Positions 10,884 to 22,721 are shown, numbered from the stretch's first letter. The stretch: 64,000 bases of DNA from Bacteroidota bacterium (GCA_019136655.1 JAGVTU010000014.1:1-64000), one strand, 5' to 3'. Made by a program: numbers and translations. Notes: generated by a model from the sequence alone, not told the origin.

Positions 10884-10922
10884 TTTGCATCTGAAATGTT
10901 GCTCATGCATTTCAGATGCAAA
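10884..10922. promoter_or_regulatory. Perfect 15-bp inverted repeat upstream of the 317-aa gene
   Basis: The arms TTTGCATCTGAAATG (10884-10898) and CATTTCAGATGCAAA (10908-10922) are perfect reverse complements separated by nine bases. It lies 46 bases upstream of the ATG at 10838 and has no U tract, so an operator or a 5'-leader hairpin is more likely than a terminator. The function is inferred. Confidence 0.6.
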
Positions 10923-11060
10923 ATCAAATCCTTTTATGATAAAACATAACTAATGGTTTCATTTTAGGTAAAAAATCTTATATCCAAATCACTTATTTTC
11001 CTTAAAATCAAATTAATAATTCCTGCACTCATCAGTTTTAGCAACAAAGTGTAACCCCAA

Positions 11061-11312
11061 AAAACGCATCTGCTGTTTATCAAAGCGTATCTGCTATTTA
11101 TCAAAGCGCATCTGCTATTTATCAAAACGCATCTGCTATTTATCAAAACGCATCTGCTGTTTATCAAAGCGCATCTACTGTTTATCAAAACGCATCTGCT
11201 ATTTATCAAAGCGTATCTGCTGTTTATCAAAACGCATCTGCTATTTATCAAAGCGCATCTGCTATTTATCAAAACGCATCTGCTGTTTAATAGAACGCAC
11301 CTAATATTTATT
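11061..11312. repeat. 21-bp tandem repeat array, about 11 copies plus a degenerate copy
   Basis: The unit AAAACGCATCTGCTATTTATC repeats head to tail without spacers from 11061 to 11291, with a degenerate last copy to 11312. Copies differ at only a few positions (AAAA/AAAG, CGC/CGT, CTA/CTG), so the array is recent or homogenised. The unit is a multiple of three, so the minus strand reads as a seven-residue repeat (INSRCVL), but there is no ribosome binding site or conserved start. It lies in a 640-base gap between divergently oriented genes. Confidence 0.95.
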
Positions 11313-11480
11313 TGTATCCGCGAAGTTGCACTTCCTTCGTAACCACGAGGTCTTACAACCTGCCGGGTTGGATAACTTTGCTTTTGTCAGCCATATCAAC
11401 CTCAGCGATTAATAAATCTGTTGCAGACTTTGAAAAATCAAATCTGTTGCGGTATTTTTACCCATGCTTAAACAAGTTAT

Positions 11481-14312
11481 ATGAAATCATTTTACAACGC
11501 TGTCATTCTGATATTTTTCTCAACGTTGGCTTTTGCACAATCAAAAATTTCGGGAGTAATCAAGGATGCCTCTTCCGGTGAAACACTTATTGGTGCCACG
11601 GTGCTGATTAAAGGAACTACCGAGGGCGGTGTTACCGATATAGATGGAAAATTCTCATTTGAGACCAATCAGAAATTTCCCGTTCAGCTGGTGGCTTCAT
11701 TCGTGGGATATGTCAATCAGGAAATAAGTGTTAACTCTGAAACACCTGTTAACATTCGGCTAAAAAAGAACGAAGTATTGTTGAAGAATGTAACTGTAAC
11801 GGGAAGCCGTATTTCCGAAAAGCAAAAAGAATCGCCCATCACTGTTGAGGCAATGGATTATATTGCGATAAAAGAAACTCCTGCAGCAAGTTTTTACGAA
11901 GGCCTTGGTCAGCTTAAAGGTGTTGACCTTACTTCAGCAAGTCTTGGATTTAAAATCATCAACACACGCGGGTTTAACAGCAGCTCACCGGTTCGTTCGT
12001 TGCAACTGATAGACGGTGTGGACAATCAGTCACCGGGTTTGAATTTTTCTCTTGGAAATTTTCTCGGCAGCAGTGAACTCGATGTACAGAAAGTGGATTT
12101 GATTGTGGGAGCAAGCTCTGCATATTATGGTCCCAATGCATTCAATGGAGTTATCAGCATGACTACACGAAGTCCGTTTGAATCTCCGGGATTACAGTTC
12201 ATGGTTAAGATGGGCGACCGCAAACTCAATGAATATGCATTGCGTTTTGCTCAGGTATTTAAAAATAAAAAAGGAGAAGATAAGTTTGCTTATAAACTTA
12301 ACTTCTACCGCATGTCAGCTCTCGACTGGAAAGCGGATAATTATGCTCCTACTGATGAGTCGCGAAATACTTCTTACAATCCGGGCGGATATGATGCCGT
12401 GAATGTATATGGCGATGAAGATTTGAATGGCACCGATTACAACAGATTTCCGGGAGCTTATCCGGGATTGATGGCCTTCAACCGCAAGGGCTACAGAGAG
12501 GAAGATTTGGTTGATTACAACAGCGATAATACAAAGGCCGGTATTGCATTGCACTATATGATCAATCCTAAAATTGAAGCCATTGCTGCTTCCAATTACG
12601 GAACAGGTTCCACCATTTATCAGGGCGATAACAGATACATGCTGAAGAACATAAAGTTTTTGCAGAACCGAATTGAAGTAAGACAGAAAGACCGTTGGTT
12701 TGTGCGTGCATATTCCACAGAGGAAGATGCAGGACAATCTTATGATGCATATTTTACTGCATTGTTGTTGCAACGTACTGCCAAGAGCGATGGCGACTGG
12801 AAAATTGATTACGAAAATTATTGGAATGCAAACTACAGCCTCCCTAAGCTGCGACAACTTCCGGGCTTCCCACAGCCACCACCATTTGGTCCTGCCTATG
12901 TGCAGTGGTTGCAGGGCATCAACCCTTTTCTGATGACTAATTATTACGACTCGTTGATGTATTATCATCAGCAGGCACAGGCTTATGCAAGTGGTGTGGG
13001 TAATCCGCAAAATCAAAACCTTCCTTATTTCGAACCCGGAACTGCAAGATTTGACTCTGCATTTCAGTCCATCACTTCACGCAAATCTTATTCGCAGGGA
13101 GGTTCAAGATTTTTCGATAAGTCAAAACTCTATCACGTACAGGGAGAATATAAGTATCCTAACAAATGGGTGGATGTGGTGATTGGAGGTAATTACAGAA
13201 TTTACAAGCCTAATTCCGAAGGAACAATTTTTTCTGACACCAGCTATGTGCAATACAGAATTTCAGGAAATGATACACTTGGCGTTGATACACTTCGCAA
13301 CAAAATTTCAGTGGAAGAATTTGGAGTATATGGCGGACTTGAGAAAAAAATACTGAAAGATAAAATAAAGTTGAACCTGACATGCCGTCTCGATAAAAAC
13401 CAAAACTTCAACTATCTTGTTTCACCGGCAGGCTCTGTGGTTTACACCCCTGATCAGAATCATGTGATAAGAGTTTCGTTTTCTTCGGCAATACGCAACC
13501 CCACATTAACCGATCAGTATATTTTTTATCAGGTAGGAAGGGCAACCTTACTAGGAAATTTATATGGATATAAAGACTTGCTCACTCCCGAATCGGTAAC
13601 AGAATTTTTTGACAGCAGCAAAACATCTTTCAAGTTTCTTCAGTATTTTGATGTAGCACCTGTGAAACCTGAAAAAGTAAAAACACTTGAAGCAGGATAT
13701 CGTGCTACACTGTTCGAAAAAGTGTATGTGGATATCAACGGATATTATTCCTGGTATCGCGATTTTATAGGTTATCAGATAGGAGTGGATGCCGATACAT
13801 TTTCAATCAACTCTTTCGGTGGTACCATTTACGATTTGGTGTTTAACCGTGCAGTGCGTGTGGCTTCCAATGCAAAGAGTGAAGTTACCACACAGGGAGT
13901 TTCTGTAGGACTGAATTATTATGTCGGAAAATATTATGCACTCACAGGTAACTATTCATGGAATAAACTGAACAAAAAAGGAACGGATGATCCGTTGATA
14001 CCTGCATTCAACACACCTGAACATAAATTCAACATAGGAGTGAACGGGCGCGATATTTTTGGTTTCGGTTTTAACATCAATTACAAATGGGTGCAGGGAT
14101 TCAAATACGAAGGGTCACCTCAGTTTACCGGAAAAATTCCTTCGTATGACATGGTGGATGGACAAATCAATTATCATCTGAAAGAAGCGGGCACAACTTT
14201 CAAACTTGGTGCCATGAATCTTCTCAACAACAAACATTACGAAATATACGGTGGACCAAAGGTGGGTCGTTTGGTTTATTTCTCCATTTTGTTTGAAGTA
14301 ACCAAACTCTGA
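11481..14312 (+). CDS. TonB-dependent outer-membrane receptor with carboxypeptidase-like N-terminal domain
   Basis: The 943-residue protein starts with a signal peptide (MKSFYNAVILIFFSTLAFAQ). Residues 21-105 are a CarboxypepD_reg-like domain (KISGVIKDASSGETLIGATV, then TDIDGKFSF). A plug domain follows (about 110-230, with RGFNSSSPVRSLQLIDGVD and VDLIVGASSAYYGPNAFNGVI), then a beta barrel to the C-terminus. It should take up a large or scarce substrate across the outer membrane with energy from TonB-ExbBD. No SusD-like lipoprotein gene follows, so this is a solitary receptor and not a typical polysaccharide-utilisation pair; the substrate (siderophore, cobalamin, peptide or other) cannot be read from the sequence. 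A TAACTTTG element at 11373-11380 is a possible -7 box about 100 bases upstream. Confidence 0.92.
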   Translation: MKSFYNAVILIFFSTLAFAQSKISGVIKDASSGETLIGATVLIKGTTEGGVTDIDGKFSFETNQKFPVQLVASFVGYVNQEISVNSETPVNIRLKKNEVLLKNVTVTGSRISEKQKESPITVEAMDYIAIKETPAASFYEGLGQLKGVDLTSASLGFKIINTRGFNSSSPVRSLQLIDGVDNQSPGLNFSLGNFLGSSELDVQKVDLIVGASSAYYGPNAFNGVISMTTRSPFESPGLQFMVKMGDRKLNEYALRFAQVFKNKKGEDKFAYKLNFYRMSALDWKADNYAPTDESRNTSYNPGGYDAVNVYGDEDLNGTDYNRFPGAYPGLMAFNRKGYREEDLVDYNSDNTKAGIALHYMINPKIEAIAASNYGTGSTIYQGDNRYMLKNIKFLQNRIEVRQKDRWFVRAYSTEEDAGQSYDAYFTALLLQRTAKSDGDWKIDYENYWNANYSLPKLRQLPGFPQPPPFGPAYVQWLQGINPFLMTNYYDSLMYYHQQAQAYASGVGNPQNQNLPYFEPGTARFDSAFQSITSRKSYSQGGSRFFDKSKLYHVQGEYKYPNKWVDVVIGGNYRIYKPNSEGTIFSDTSYVQYRISGNDTLGVDTLRNKISVEEFGVYGGLEKKILKDKIKLNLTCRLDKNQNFNYLVSPAGSVVYTPDQNHVIRVSFSSAIRNPTLTDQYIFYQVGRATLLGNLYGYKDLLTPESVTEFFDSSKTSFKFLQYFDVAPVKPEKVKTLEAGYRATLFEKVYVDINGYYSWYRDFIGYQIGVDADTFSINSFGGTIYDLVFNRAVRVASNAKSEVTTQGVSVGLNYYVGKYYALTGNYSWNKLNKKGTDDPLIPAFNTPEHKFNIGVNGRDIFGFGFNINYKWVQGFKYEGSPQFTGKIPSYDMVDGQINYHLKEAGTTFKLGAMNLLNNKHYEIYGGPKVGRLVYFSILFEVTKL

Positions 14313-14319
14313 AAATTTA

Positions 14320-15057
14320 TCAGGAGTAGCGTTGCAAAACTTCGAGCATCAGCTCCATAGTTTTATTCTTTAGCATTTCTACATCAGCTTCTGTCATTCC
14401 AGTAGTGTCAATGGGCGCACTCCATTCGGCAATAATTTTTCCTGGCGAAAGTGCTATAGCTGTTTTAGGCGAAAGCAATTTTTCGGAATTGATTACTGTA
14501 AGTACTGCTAATGGTGTTTGTGTTGCAATGGCAAGTCTGAAAGCTCCGTCTTTGAAAGGCATCAGCGGTGCATCAGAAATGTTTCTGGTTCCTTCGGGAC
14601 AAAGAAAAACCGAAATACCTTCTTCAATGGTTTTTTTCATCACTTCAATGCTGCGCTGACGGTCTCTTCTGTCGCTGCGGTTGACGGTGATGTAAAGTCT
14701 TCTGATTACATAACCCAGCAATGGTATGCTGGCGAGCTCTGCTTTCGACAAAAACCTGAAAGTATTGCTGCATGCTCTTGCAAACAAAGGAATGTCGAGC
14801 ATGGACTTATGATTGGCAGCAAAAACATAACACTTGTCGGGATGGATGTAATGGCTGTTGCGCACTTCAAAACGAATGAAGAAACAGCGAAACAGGAACA
14901 GCGCCCACAACCTCGAAAGATTATGAGCATAACGTGCTGATTTGTTTCTCCCGGTAAGCGAAAATATCAGAAAATATGCAGGAAAAACTATCAGTAATGA
15001 GAGTGAAAATACAATGGCAGCATAGCAGCCGAAAAGTACCCTGAGCACCTTCATCAT
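14320..15057 (-). CDS. plsC: 1-acyl-sn-glycerol-3-phosphate acyltransferase
   Basis: The 245-residue protein has an N-terminal membrane segment (VLFGCYAAIVFSLSLLIVF) and the two hallmark PlsC motifs: the catalytic NHX4D as NHKSMLD, and the glycerol-phosphate site FLCPEGTRN. It transfers an acyl chain to lysophosphatidic acid to make phosphatidic acid at the inner membrane. The start chosen is the first of two adjacent ATGs. It converges on the TonB receptor with only seven bases between stops, and is divergent from eno. A second, shorter member of the same superfamily lies at 58145-58690. Confidence 0.92.
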   Translation of the reverse strand: MMKVLRVLFGCYAAIVFSLSLLIVFPAYFLIFSLTGRNKSARYAHNLSRLWALFLFRCFFIRFEVRNSHYIHPDKCYVFAANHKSMLDIPLFARACSNTFRFLSKAELASIPLLGYVIRRLYITVNRSDRRDRQRSIEVMKKTIEEGISVFLCPEGTRNISDAPLMPFKDGAFRLAIATQTPLAVLTVINSEKLLSPKTAIALSPGKIIAEWSAPIDTTGMTEADVEMLKNKTMELMLEVLQRYS

Positions 15058-15099
15058 GATGGCAGAGAATCAATAAAATGAGTCATAAAAATTATTTGT

Positions 15100-15107
15100 C
15101 AAAAATA
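15100..15107 (-). promoter_or_regulatory. Bacteroidota -7 element for plsC
   Basis: The minus strand reads TATTTTTG, matching TAnnTTTG, 42 bases upstream of the plsC ATG. Confidence 0.5.
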
Positions 15108-15128
15108 GAGAAATAAACCCCTCATTAA

Positions 15129-16454
<1,326 letters not shown>

Positions 16455-16497
16455 CGGTTGAGAAAGTTTACTTTTAAAGTCTGAAATGTAATTTAAG

Positions 16498-16767
16498 ATG
16501 GAAGAAGAAAAACAACCCTTAGAAACGGAAGAAGGTAAAGAGAAAAGAATACGTGTAAGAAAACGAATTCGAATTAAGAAGAAGCGTGACCCAAAAAAGA
16601 AATTAAAAAAGATAGTCAGAATTATAGTATGGATTATTGTAGTAATAAGTTTTCTGGTCACCATTGTAGTGTTGTTTTCAGAGTCGGAAATAGGTTATGA
16701 GAATACCAAAAAGACAAAAGCTAAAACAGAAATTATAGACAGAATACCAATTTTTCTAAACTTTTAA
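16498..16767 (+). CDS. Small single-pass membrane protein of unknown function
   Basis: An 89-residue protein with a very basic N-terminal half (residues 17-42 rich in Arg and Lys, such as RIRVRKRIRIKKKRDPKKK). One hydrophobic segment follows (about 43-62, IVRIIVWIIVVISFLVTIVV), then a short polar tail ending IDRIPIFLNF. The basic stretch before the membrane segment predicts an N-in, C-out topology. The position between eno and gltA on the same strand, the ATG at 16498 after a purine-rich stretch, and the ordered charge pattern argue that it is real. No family was recognised. A septum-associated small protein is one possibility, without direct evidence. Confidence 0.6.
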   Translation: MEEEKQPLETEEGKEKRIRVRKRIRIKKKRDPKKKLKKIVRIIVWIIVVISFLVTIVVLFSESEIGYENTKKTKAKTEIIDRIPIFLNF

Positions 16768-16814
16768 ACATTCAACGTAATTTGACGTTACAATTAGGAT
16801 AATATACAACAAGT

Positions 16815-18134
16815 ATGGATAATATAAAAGAAAAGTTCAAAGAGAAAGCCTTACCAATGGCTGCTGCAATAAAAGATGTGATAAAAACCCATGGAAATTT
16901 TGTGTTGGGTCAATATACCGTTGAGCAGGTTTATCAGGGAATGAAGGGTATGATAGGTATGGTTACTGAAACCAGTAAACTTGATGCCAATGAAGGAATT
17001 CGTTTTCGCGGATATTCTATTCCGGAGTTAAGAGAGAAACTTCCTGTTTCCAAGGAAGGTCCCGAGCCATTACCTGAAGGAATTTTTTATCTGTTGCTCA
17101 CAGGCGAGATGCCGCAACTTAAAGATGTGATTGAGGTAAACAATGAGTGGATGAAACGTGCTACGGTTCCTAAGCATGTGTTTGATATGCTGGATATGTT
17201 ACCTGAAAAAACGCATCCGATGACTCAGTTTTCAATGGCAATTATGGCATTGCAAACCGAATCAGTTTTTGCGCGCAGATACCGCGAAGGCATGAACAAA
17301 AAGGATTACTGGGATCCGATGTACGAAGATGTAATGAACCTTATTGCACGTCTTCCGAGGATTGCAGCATATATTTACCGTTCCACTTACAAAGGCGGAA
17401 AACACATTGAACCTGATCCAAAATTAGACTGGGCAGGCAACTTTGCACACATGCTCGGGTTTGAAGAACTGGATTTCCGCAAACTCATGCGCCTGTATCT
17501 CACCATTCATGCCGACCATGAAGGCGGAAACGTTTCTGCACATGCCACACATCTTGTGGGCAGTGCATTGAGCGATCCTTATCTTTCGCTTGCAGCAGGA
17601 ATGAACGGACTGGCAGGACCATTACATGGACTGGCTGCACAGGAAGTGGCCCGCTGGATAATTGAATTGAGAGATAAATATAACGGAGTACCTACACGTG
17701 AACAGTTGGCTGATTTTATCAAAGAGACTTTGGCCAATGGAAAAGTAGTGCCCGGTTATGGTCATGCCGTACTGCGTAAAACCGATCCCCGTTATACTGC
17801 ACAACAGGATTTTGCTAAAAAATACATGGCCAATGACGAACTGTTTAAAATCGTTCAGTTATTGTATGAAGTAACTCCTGAAATACTGAAATCAACAGGT
17901 AAGATTAAAAACCCATGGCCAAACGTAGATGCTCACTCCGGTATTCTGCTCATGCACTATGGCCTTGTTGAATATGATTTTTATACCGTGTTGTTTGGTG
18001 TATCCCGTTCTATTGGAGTACTTACTTCACTACTTTGGGACAGAGCATTAGGCTCACCGATTGAACGACCGAGTTCTGTAACCACCAATTGGATAATGGA
18101 TAAAATTAAGTCAGGAGAAGAAGTGAAAGCGTAA
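16815..18134 (+). CDS. gltA: Citrate synthase, mitochondrial-like type
   Basis: The 439-residue protein condenses oxaloacetate and acetyl-CoA to citrate in the TCA cycle. The N-terminal part (GMIGMVTETSKLDANEGIRFRGYSI) and overall length resemble the eukaryotic/mitochondrial citrate synthase lineage more than the NADH-regulated E. coli type, a form often seen in Bacteroidota. The catalytic triad can be placed at H271 (GPLHGLA), H317 (GYGHAVLRKTDPR) and D372 (NVDAHSG). HADHEGGNVSAH (from H232) is also conserved. It ends 28 bases before the convergent MarR gene, with no clear terminator between them. Confidence 0.96.
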   Translation: MDNIKEKFKEKALPMAAAIKDVIKTHGNFVLGQYTVEQVYQGMKGMIGMVTETSKLDANEGIRFRGYSIPELREKLPVSKEGPEPLPEGIFYLLLTGEMPQLKDVIEVNNEWMKRATVPKHVFDMLDMLPEKTHPMTQFSMAIMALQTESVFARRYREGMNKKDYWDPMYEDVMNLIARLPRIAAYIYRSTYKGGKHIEPDPKLDWAGNFAHMLGFEELDFRKLMRLYLTIHADHEGGNVSAHATHLVGSALSDPYLSLAAGMNGLAGPLHGLAAQEVARWIIELRDKYNGVPTREQLADFIKETLANGKVVPGYGHAVLRKTDPRYTAQQDFAKKYMANDELFKIVQLLYEVTPEILKSTGKIKNPWPNVDAHSGILLMHYGLVEYDFYTVLFGVSRSIGVLTSLLWDRALGSPIERPSSVTTNWIMDKIKSGEEVKA

Positions 18135-18161
18135 GAGGGCAACGGATTATTTAAACAAGCC

Positions 18162-18779
18162 TCAACTAACTTGTTCTTTCATTTCATGCTCCGGACAGTC
18201 AACTCTTAATTCGCTTTCTGCAAGGCGACTTTTTAATAATTTGCAATAGTGTCCGTTCTTGTCAAACTGATAATGAGAGCAGTTAAAACACATTCGTTGA
18301 ATGGTGATAATACCTGATTGATTGAGGTCATAAATCAGTTTCAGCAAACCATTAAGCATTATAGTTTTCTGTTCTTTGGTCAATTTTTCGAGAGGTTGTT
18401 CAATCGATGTAGCAAATGTAGATGCTTTCCTGGCTATTTTTTCCCCTTCTTTTGTGAGTGAAAGCGAATAGCTTCTGGTGTCTGTTGCATCTGTTTCTTT
18501 GGAAACTAATTTTTTTGCAACCAACACTTTTACACTGTCGCTGATGGTAGCTTTTGTCATATTAAATTCTTCTGCCAGATAGCTTACTTTATTAAATTCA
18601 GGTGTGTGGAAATAAATAAAAATCAAAATCTGAATCTGAATAGGGCTTAATGCATTCTCCTTGCTTTCATTCCAGAGTAGCACTCTGAAAGCTTCTGAAA
18701 TACGCTCTAATGCGACAACAATTCTGCCTTCAATATTTTCATTTTGTTGGTCTAAACTAAACGGGGAATATTTTTTCAT
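18162..18779 (-). CDS. MarR-family transcriptional regulator with C-terminal four-Cys cluster
   Basis: The 205-residue protein has a winged-helix DNA-binding domain at about residues 45-115: VSYLAEEFNMTKATISDSV is the recognition region and SYSLSLTKEGEKIA is the wing and next helix. This is typical of MarR regulators. It carries an extra C-terminal extension with Cys at 164, 167, 179 and 195 (CX2CX11CX15C), the pattern of a zinc knuckle or an iron-sulfur ligand set. Neighbouring genes encode a thioredoxin-like protein, KatG and PerR, so a redox or metal-responsive role is plausible but inferred. The targets are unknown. Confidence 0.8.
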   Translation of the reverse strand: MKKYSPFSLDQQNENIEGRIVVALERISEAFRVLLWNESKENALSPIQIQILIFIYFHTPEFNKVSYLAEEFNMTKATISDSVKVLVAKKLVSKETDATDTRSYSLSLTKEGEKIARKASTFATSIEQPLEKLTKEQKTIMLNGLLKLIYDLNQSGIITIQRMCFNCSHYQFDKNGHYCKLLKSRLAESELRVDCPEHEMKEQVS

Positions 18780-19113
18780 TTTATTGATTTATATTTAAAA
18801 TCGTGTGGAACAATTTATTTTTCATCAATAAAAGGATGGCCGGGAAATACTATCTGAACACTTTGCAGATGTTTTCTTCTATAAGAAAAATACAAGTGAA
18901 GGTATGTATTCATTAAATGTGGTACGATTTGATGAAGCTGTTGTATGTCAATTTAATTTTAATAAAGCTGATGTAAATACAAATTCTATTAAAAACTTTA
19001 CATGCATCTCTCATTCAAAAGTAAGATTTGTTTTGATAAGTTGGATAGTGGATCTTAACTAACATCAGGAGCCTGACCAATCAGACAGACTCCTGATGTG
19101 AGGCATTTAAGAA
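18780..19113. other. Intergenic region between the thioredoxin-like and MarR genes
   Basis: This AT-rich stretch of 334 bases contains no convincing gene. Its one structured element is the hairpin at 19063-19098. The MarR promoter must lie in the part near 18780, but no TAnnTTTG match was found there. Confidence 0.4.
19063..19098. terminator. Hairpin downstream of the thioredoxin-like gene
   Basis: The arms CATCAGGAG (19063-19071) and CTCCTGATG (19090-19098) form a 9-bp perfect stem, with a smaller CTGA/TCAG stem inside the loop. It lies 15 bases past the stop of the thioredoxin-like gene. No U tract follows, so it may be a weak terminator or an mRNA 3'-end stabiliser. Confidence 0.45.
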
Positions 19114-19347
19114 TTAACCTTTTACATCAGCCATAGACGCACCATAGTTGATGTGAAGCACATTCCCGTTTGGTGTTACCAGTGCAGGCACTGATTTAAC
19201 TCCTGCTTTCTCAGCTTCTGCAATTCGGTTGCGTTCTTCACCGATGTGAACGATTTCTACATTGGTTGCACCAATAAGATTTACGATGTCGTGTTCTGCA
19301 CTGATGCACACTGGACATCCTGCGTGATAGAAAATTGATTTTGCCAT
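19114..19347 (-). CDS. Thioredoxin/glutaredoxin-like small protein
   Basis: The 77-residue protein starts MAKSIFYHAGCPVC, with a CxxC redox motif (CPVC, residues 11-14) right after the first beta strand as in glutaredoxin and thioredoxin folds. It also has the conserved cis-Pro region VKSVPALVTPNGNV that positions the substrate in this fold. It is smaller than a normal thioredoxin (about 105 residues), so it resembles the mini-thioredoxin or glutaredoxin class. It lies on the same strand as perR, katG and the MarR gene, consistent with a role in thiol homeostasis under oxidative stress. The reductase partner is unknown. Confidence 0.8.
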   Translation of the reverse strand: MAKSIFYHAGCPVCISAEHDIVNLIGATNVEIVHIGEERNRIAEAEKAGVKSVPALVTPNGNVLHINYGASMADVKG

Positions 19348-19648
19348 TTTTTTAATGATTTAAATTGTTGTTTGGCATTATTGCCGGTGCAAATATAGTA
19401 AGGAATCCTAACAAAATACTAAAACACAGAATATTTTTTCTAATTCATTGATTTTGTTTGCAAAAATTTCAAATGGAGTAGGGGTGTAAGGAAATATGCA
19501 GGTATTTACCTTCATGCAAATACCTGCAAGGTGGTTCAATATTTAGAGCCAAATAATTACTCTGTAAGGCAGCAAAAATCCTAATTACAAATCCGGTTCA
19601 ATAACAGCACTACACAACCTGTTTCAGTGAATCAGAATTAAGTAATGT
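19348..19648. other. Intergenic region between katG and the thioredoxin-like gene
   Basis: 301 bases without a gene. It contains the 11-bp hairpin at 19497-19528 and must hold the promoter of the thioredoxin-like gene if that gene is not read through from katG. Confidence 0.4.
19497..19528. repeat. Perfect 11-bp hairpin downstream of katG
   Basis: TGCAGGTATTT (19497-19507) pairs perfectly with AAATACCTGCA (19518-19528) around a 10-base loop, about 120 bases past the katG stop. It lacks a U tract on either strand. It may be an operator for the thioredoxin-like gene or an mRNA end structure. Confidence 0.5.
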
Positions 19649-21838
<2,190 letters not shown>

Positions 21839-22258
21839 TCAGTTTTTAAATTCTCCTGTTATCTGCAGGGTGATATCTTTTACTTTAAATCCTTTTATTT
21901 TTTTCTGTTTGAAATATTTTGAAATCAACTTATCCAGTTCAGGGTCTTCATAATCTTCAATTCTTTCTGTTTCGGTGCAGTATAAATGATGATGTTGCTC
22001 AATGATTGCATCATAGCGCATCACATCTTTTTCGTTCTTTACTTTTTTAAGAAGCTGATTTTCTACCAGCGAATCCAGAACCTTATATACGGTTCCGACA
22101 GAAATATTCGGATAATTCTTTTTGATATATTCTGTAATCCTTTCAGCCGTAGGATGATTTTTCAGCTTTACCACTGCTTCGTAAATAGCCACCCGCTGAG
22201 GAGTAATTTTCATCCCTTTTTGTTTCAGCAACTCCCGAATGTTCTCCAACGTTATCAT
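21839..22258 (-). CDS. perR: PerR/Fur-family peroxide-responsive repressor lacking the structural zinc cysteines
   Basis: The chosen start is the ATG at 22258 (MITLENIRELLKQKGMKIT), giving 139 residues. A longer frame back to 22351 runs through the promoter and has no family similarity. A winged helix is at 1-85 (ITPQRVAIYEAVV, SVGTVYKVLDSLVEN). The regulatory metal ligands H35, D83, H89-H91 and Asp/Glu around 102-105 are retained. Only one Cys (C94) is present, so the two CxxC structural zinc sites of Bacillus PerR and most Fur proteins are gone; this Cys-poor form appears to be common in Bacteroidota. Direct coupling to katG supports PerR rather than Fur. Confidence 0.85.
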   Translation of the reverse strand: MITLENIRELLKQKGMKITPQRVAIYEAVVKLKNHPTAERITEYIKKNYPNISVGTVYKVLDSLVENQLLKKVKNEKDVMRYDAIIEQHHHLYCTETERIEDYEDPELDKLISKYFKQKKIKGFKVKDITLQITGEFKN

Positions 22259-22270
22259 TTTATAGATGAT

Positions 22271-22294
22271 AATTATTTCGCAAAGATAATAATT
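22271..22294. promoter_or_regulatory. Candidate PerR operator overlapping its own -7 element
   Basis: The inverted repeat AATTATT (22271-22277) / AATAATT (22288-22294) lies 13 bases upstream of the perR start and covers the -7 element at 22281-22288. The AT-rich inverted repeat resembles a Per/Fur box. An autoregulatory role is inferred. Confidence 0.5.
22281..22288 (-). promoter_or_regulatory. Bacteroidota -7 element for the perR-katG operon
   Basis: The minus strand reads TATCTTTG, an exact TAnnTTTG match 22 bases before the perR ATG. Confidence 0.65.
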
Positions 22295-22351
22295 CGCTTT
22301 TAGAAAAAGTGATTTTGTATAAATGTTAATAACTTTAGCAACCCAACACAC

Positions 22352-22721
22352 TGCCTGAAGGTTGTAATATAAATTGATGAAGGCATCAATCTTAAAATTC
22401 AGAGAATATTTTACGGAGGTTATCAGTGCCTCAGCATACAGAAAAGGACTTTCAATAGAAGTAAAATAATGATTTTAGAAATTCTGCATGTACATGAAAG
22501 AAAAACATAGAATTGCATTTAACTGCACATCGGGTTTATTTCAGCAGGGAATTCGTGGTTTTATATTTAGGTTGGTTTATGAATCAGGTTGAATTTTTAA
22601 TCAATAAGGGTCAGGGGTTAAAAGATGTATGGGCAACAGCGGTTTTGGCAATGGAAGTTTTAGTTCCGGTAATATTGCTGTAATTTAAAATCGTTATTGC
22701 CCATACACCAAAAAAAATTAA
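22352..22721. other. Intergenic region between the VWA gene and perR
   Basis: About 370 bases. The only structured signal is a widely spaced 11-bp inverted repeat, TGTATGGGCAA (22626-22636) / TTGCCCATACA (22697-22707). A 34-codon frame at 22579-22683 overlaps it but lacks supporting evidence. Confidence 0.4.

Noticed and set aside
10964..11272. 102-codon minus-strand frame composed of heptad repeats (INSRCVL-type)
   Set aside because: It is the translation of the 21-bp tandem array, has no ribosome binding site and no non-repetitive domain before the repeats; best kept as a DNA repeat.
11061..11312. Possible CRISPR array
   Set aside because: The 21-bp units follow each other without spacers, and no cas gene is present in the window.
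12315..13016. 233-codon minus-strand frame inside the TonB receptor gene
   Set aside because: Antisense shadow of a well-supported receptor; its sequence has no domain character.
22259..22351. 31-residue N-terminal extension of PerR
   Set aside because: It covers the promoter and operator-like repeat, and the family starts near the ATG at 22258.
22579..22683. 34-codon plus-strand frame between perR and the VWA gene
   Set aside because: No recognisable ribosome binding site, no coupling to a neighbour, and it overlaps an inverted repeat; likely chance.
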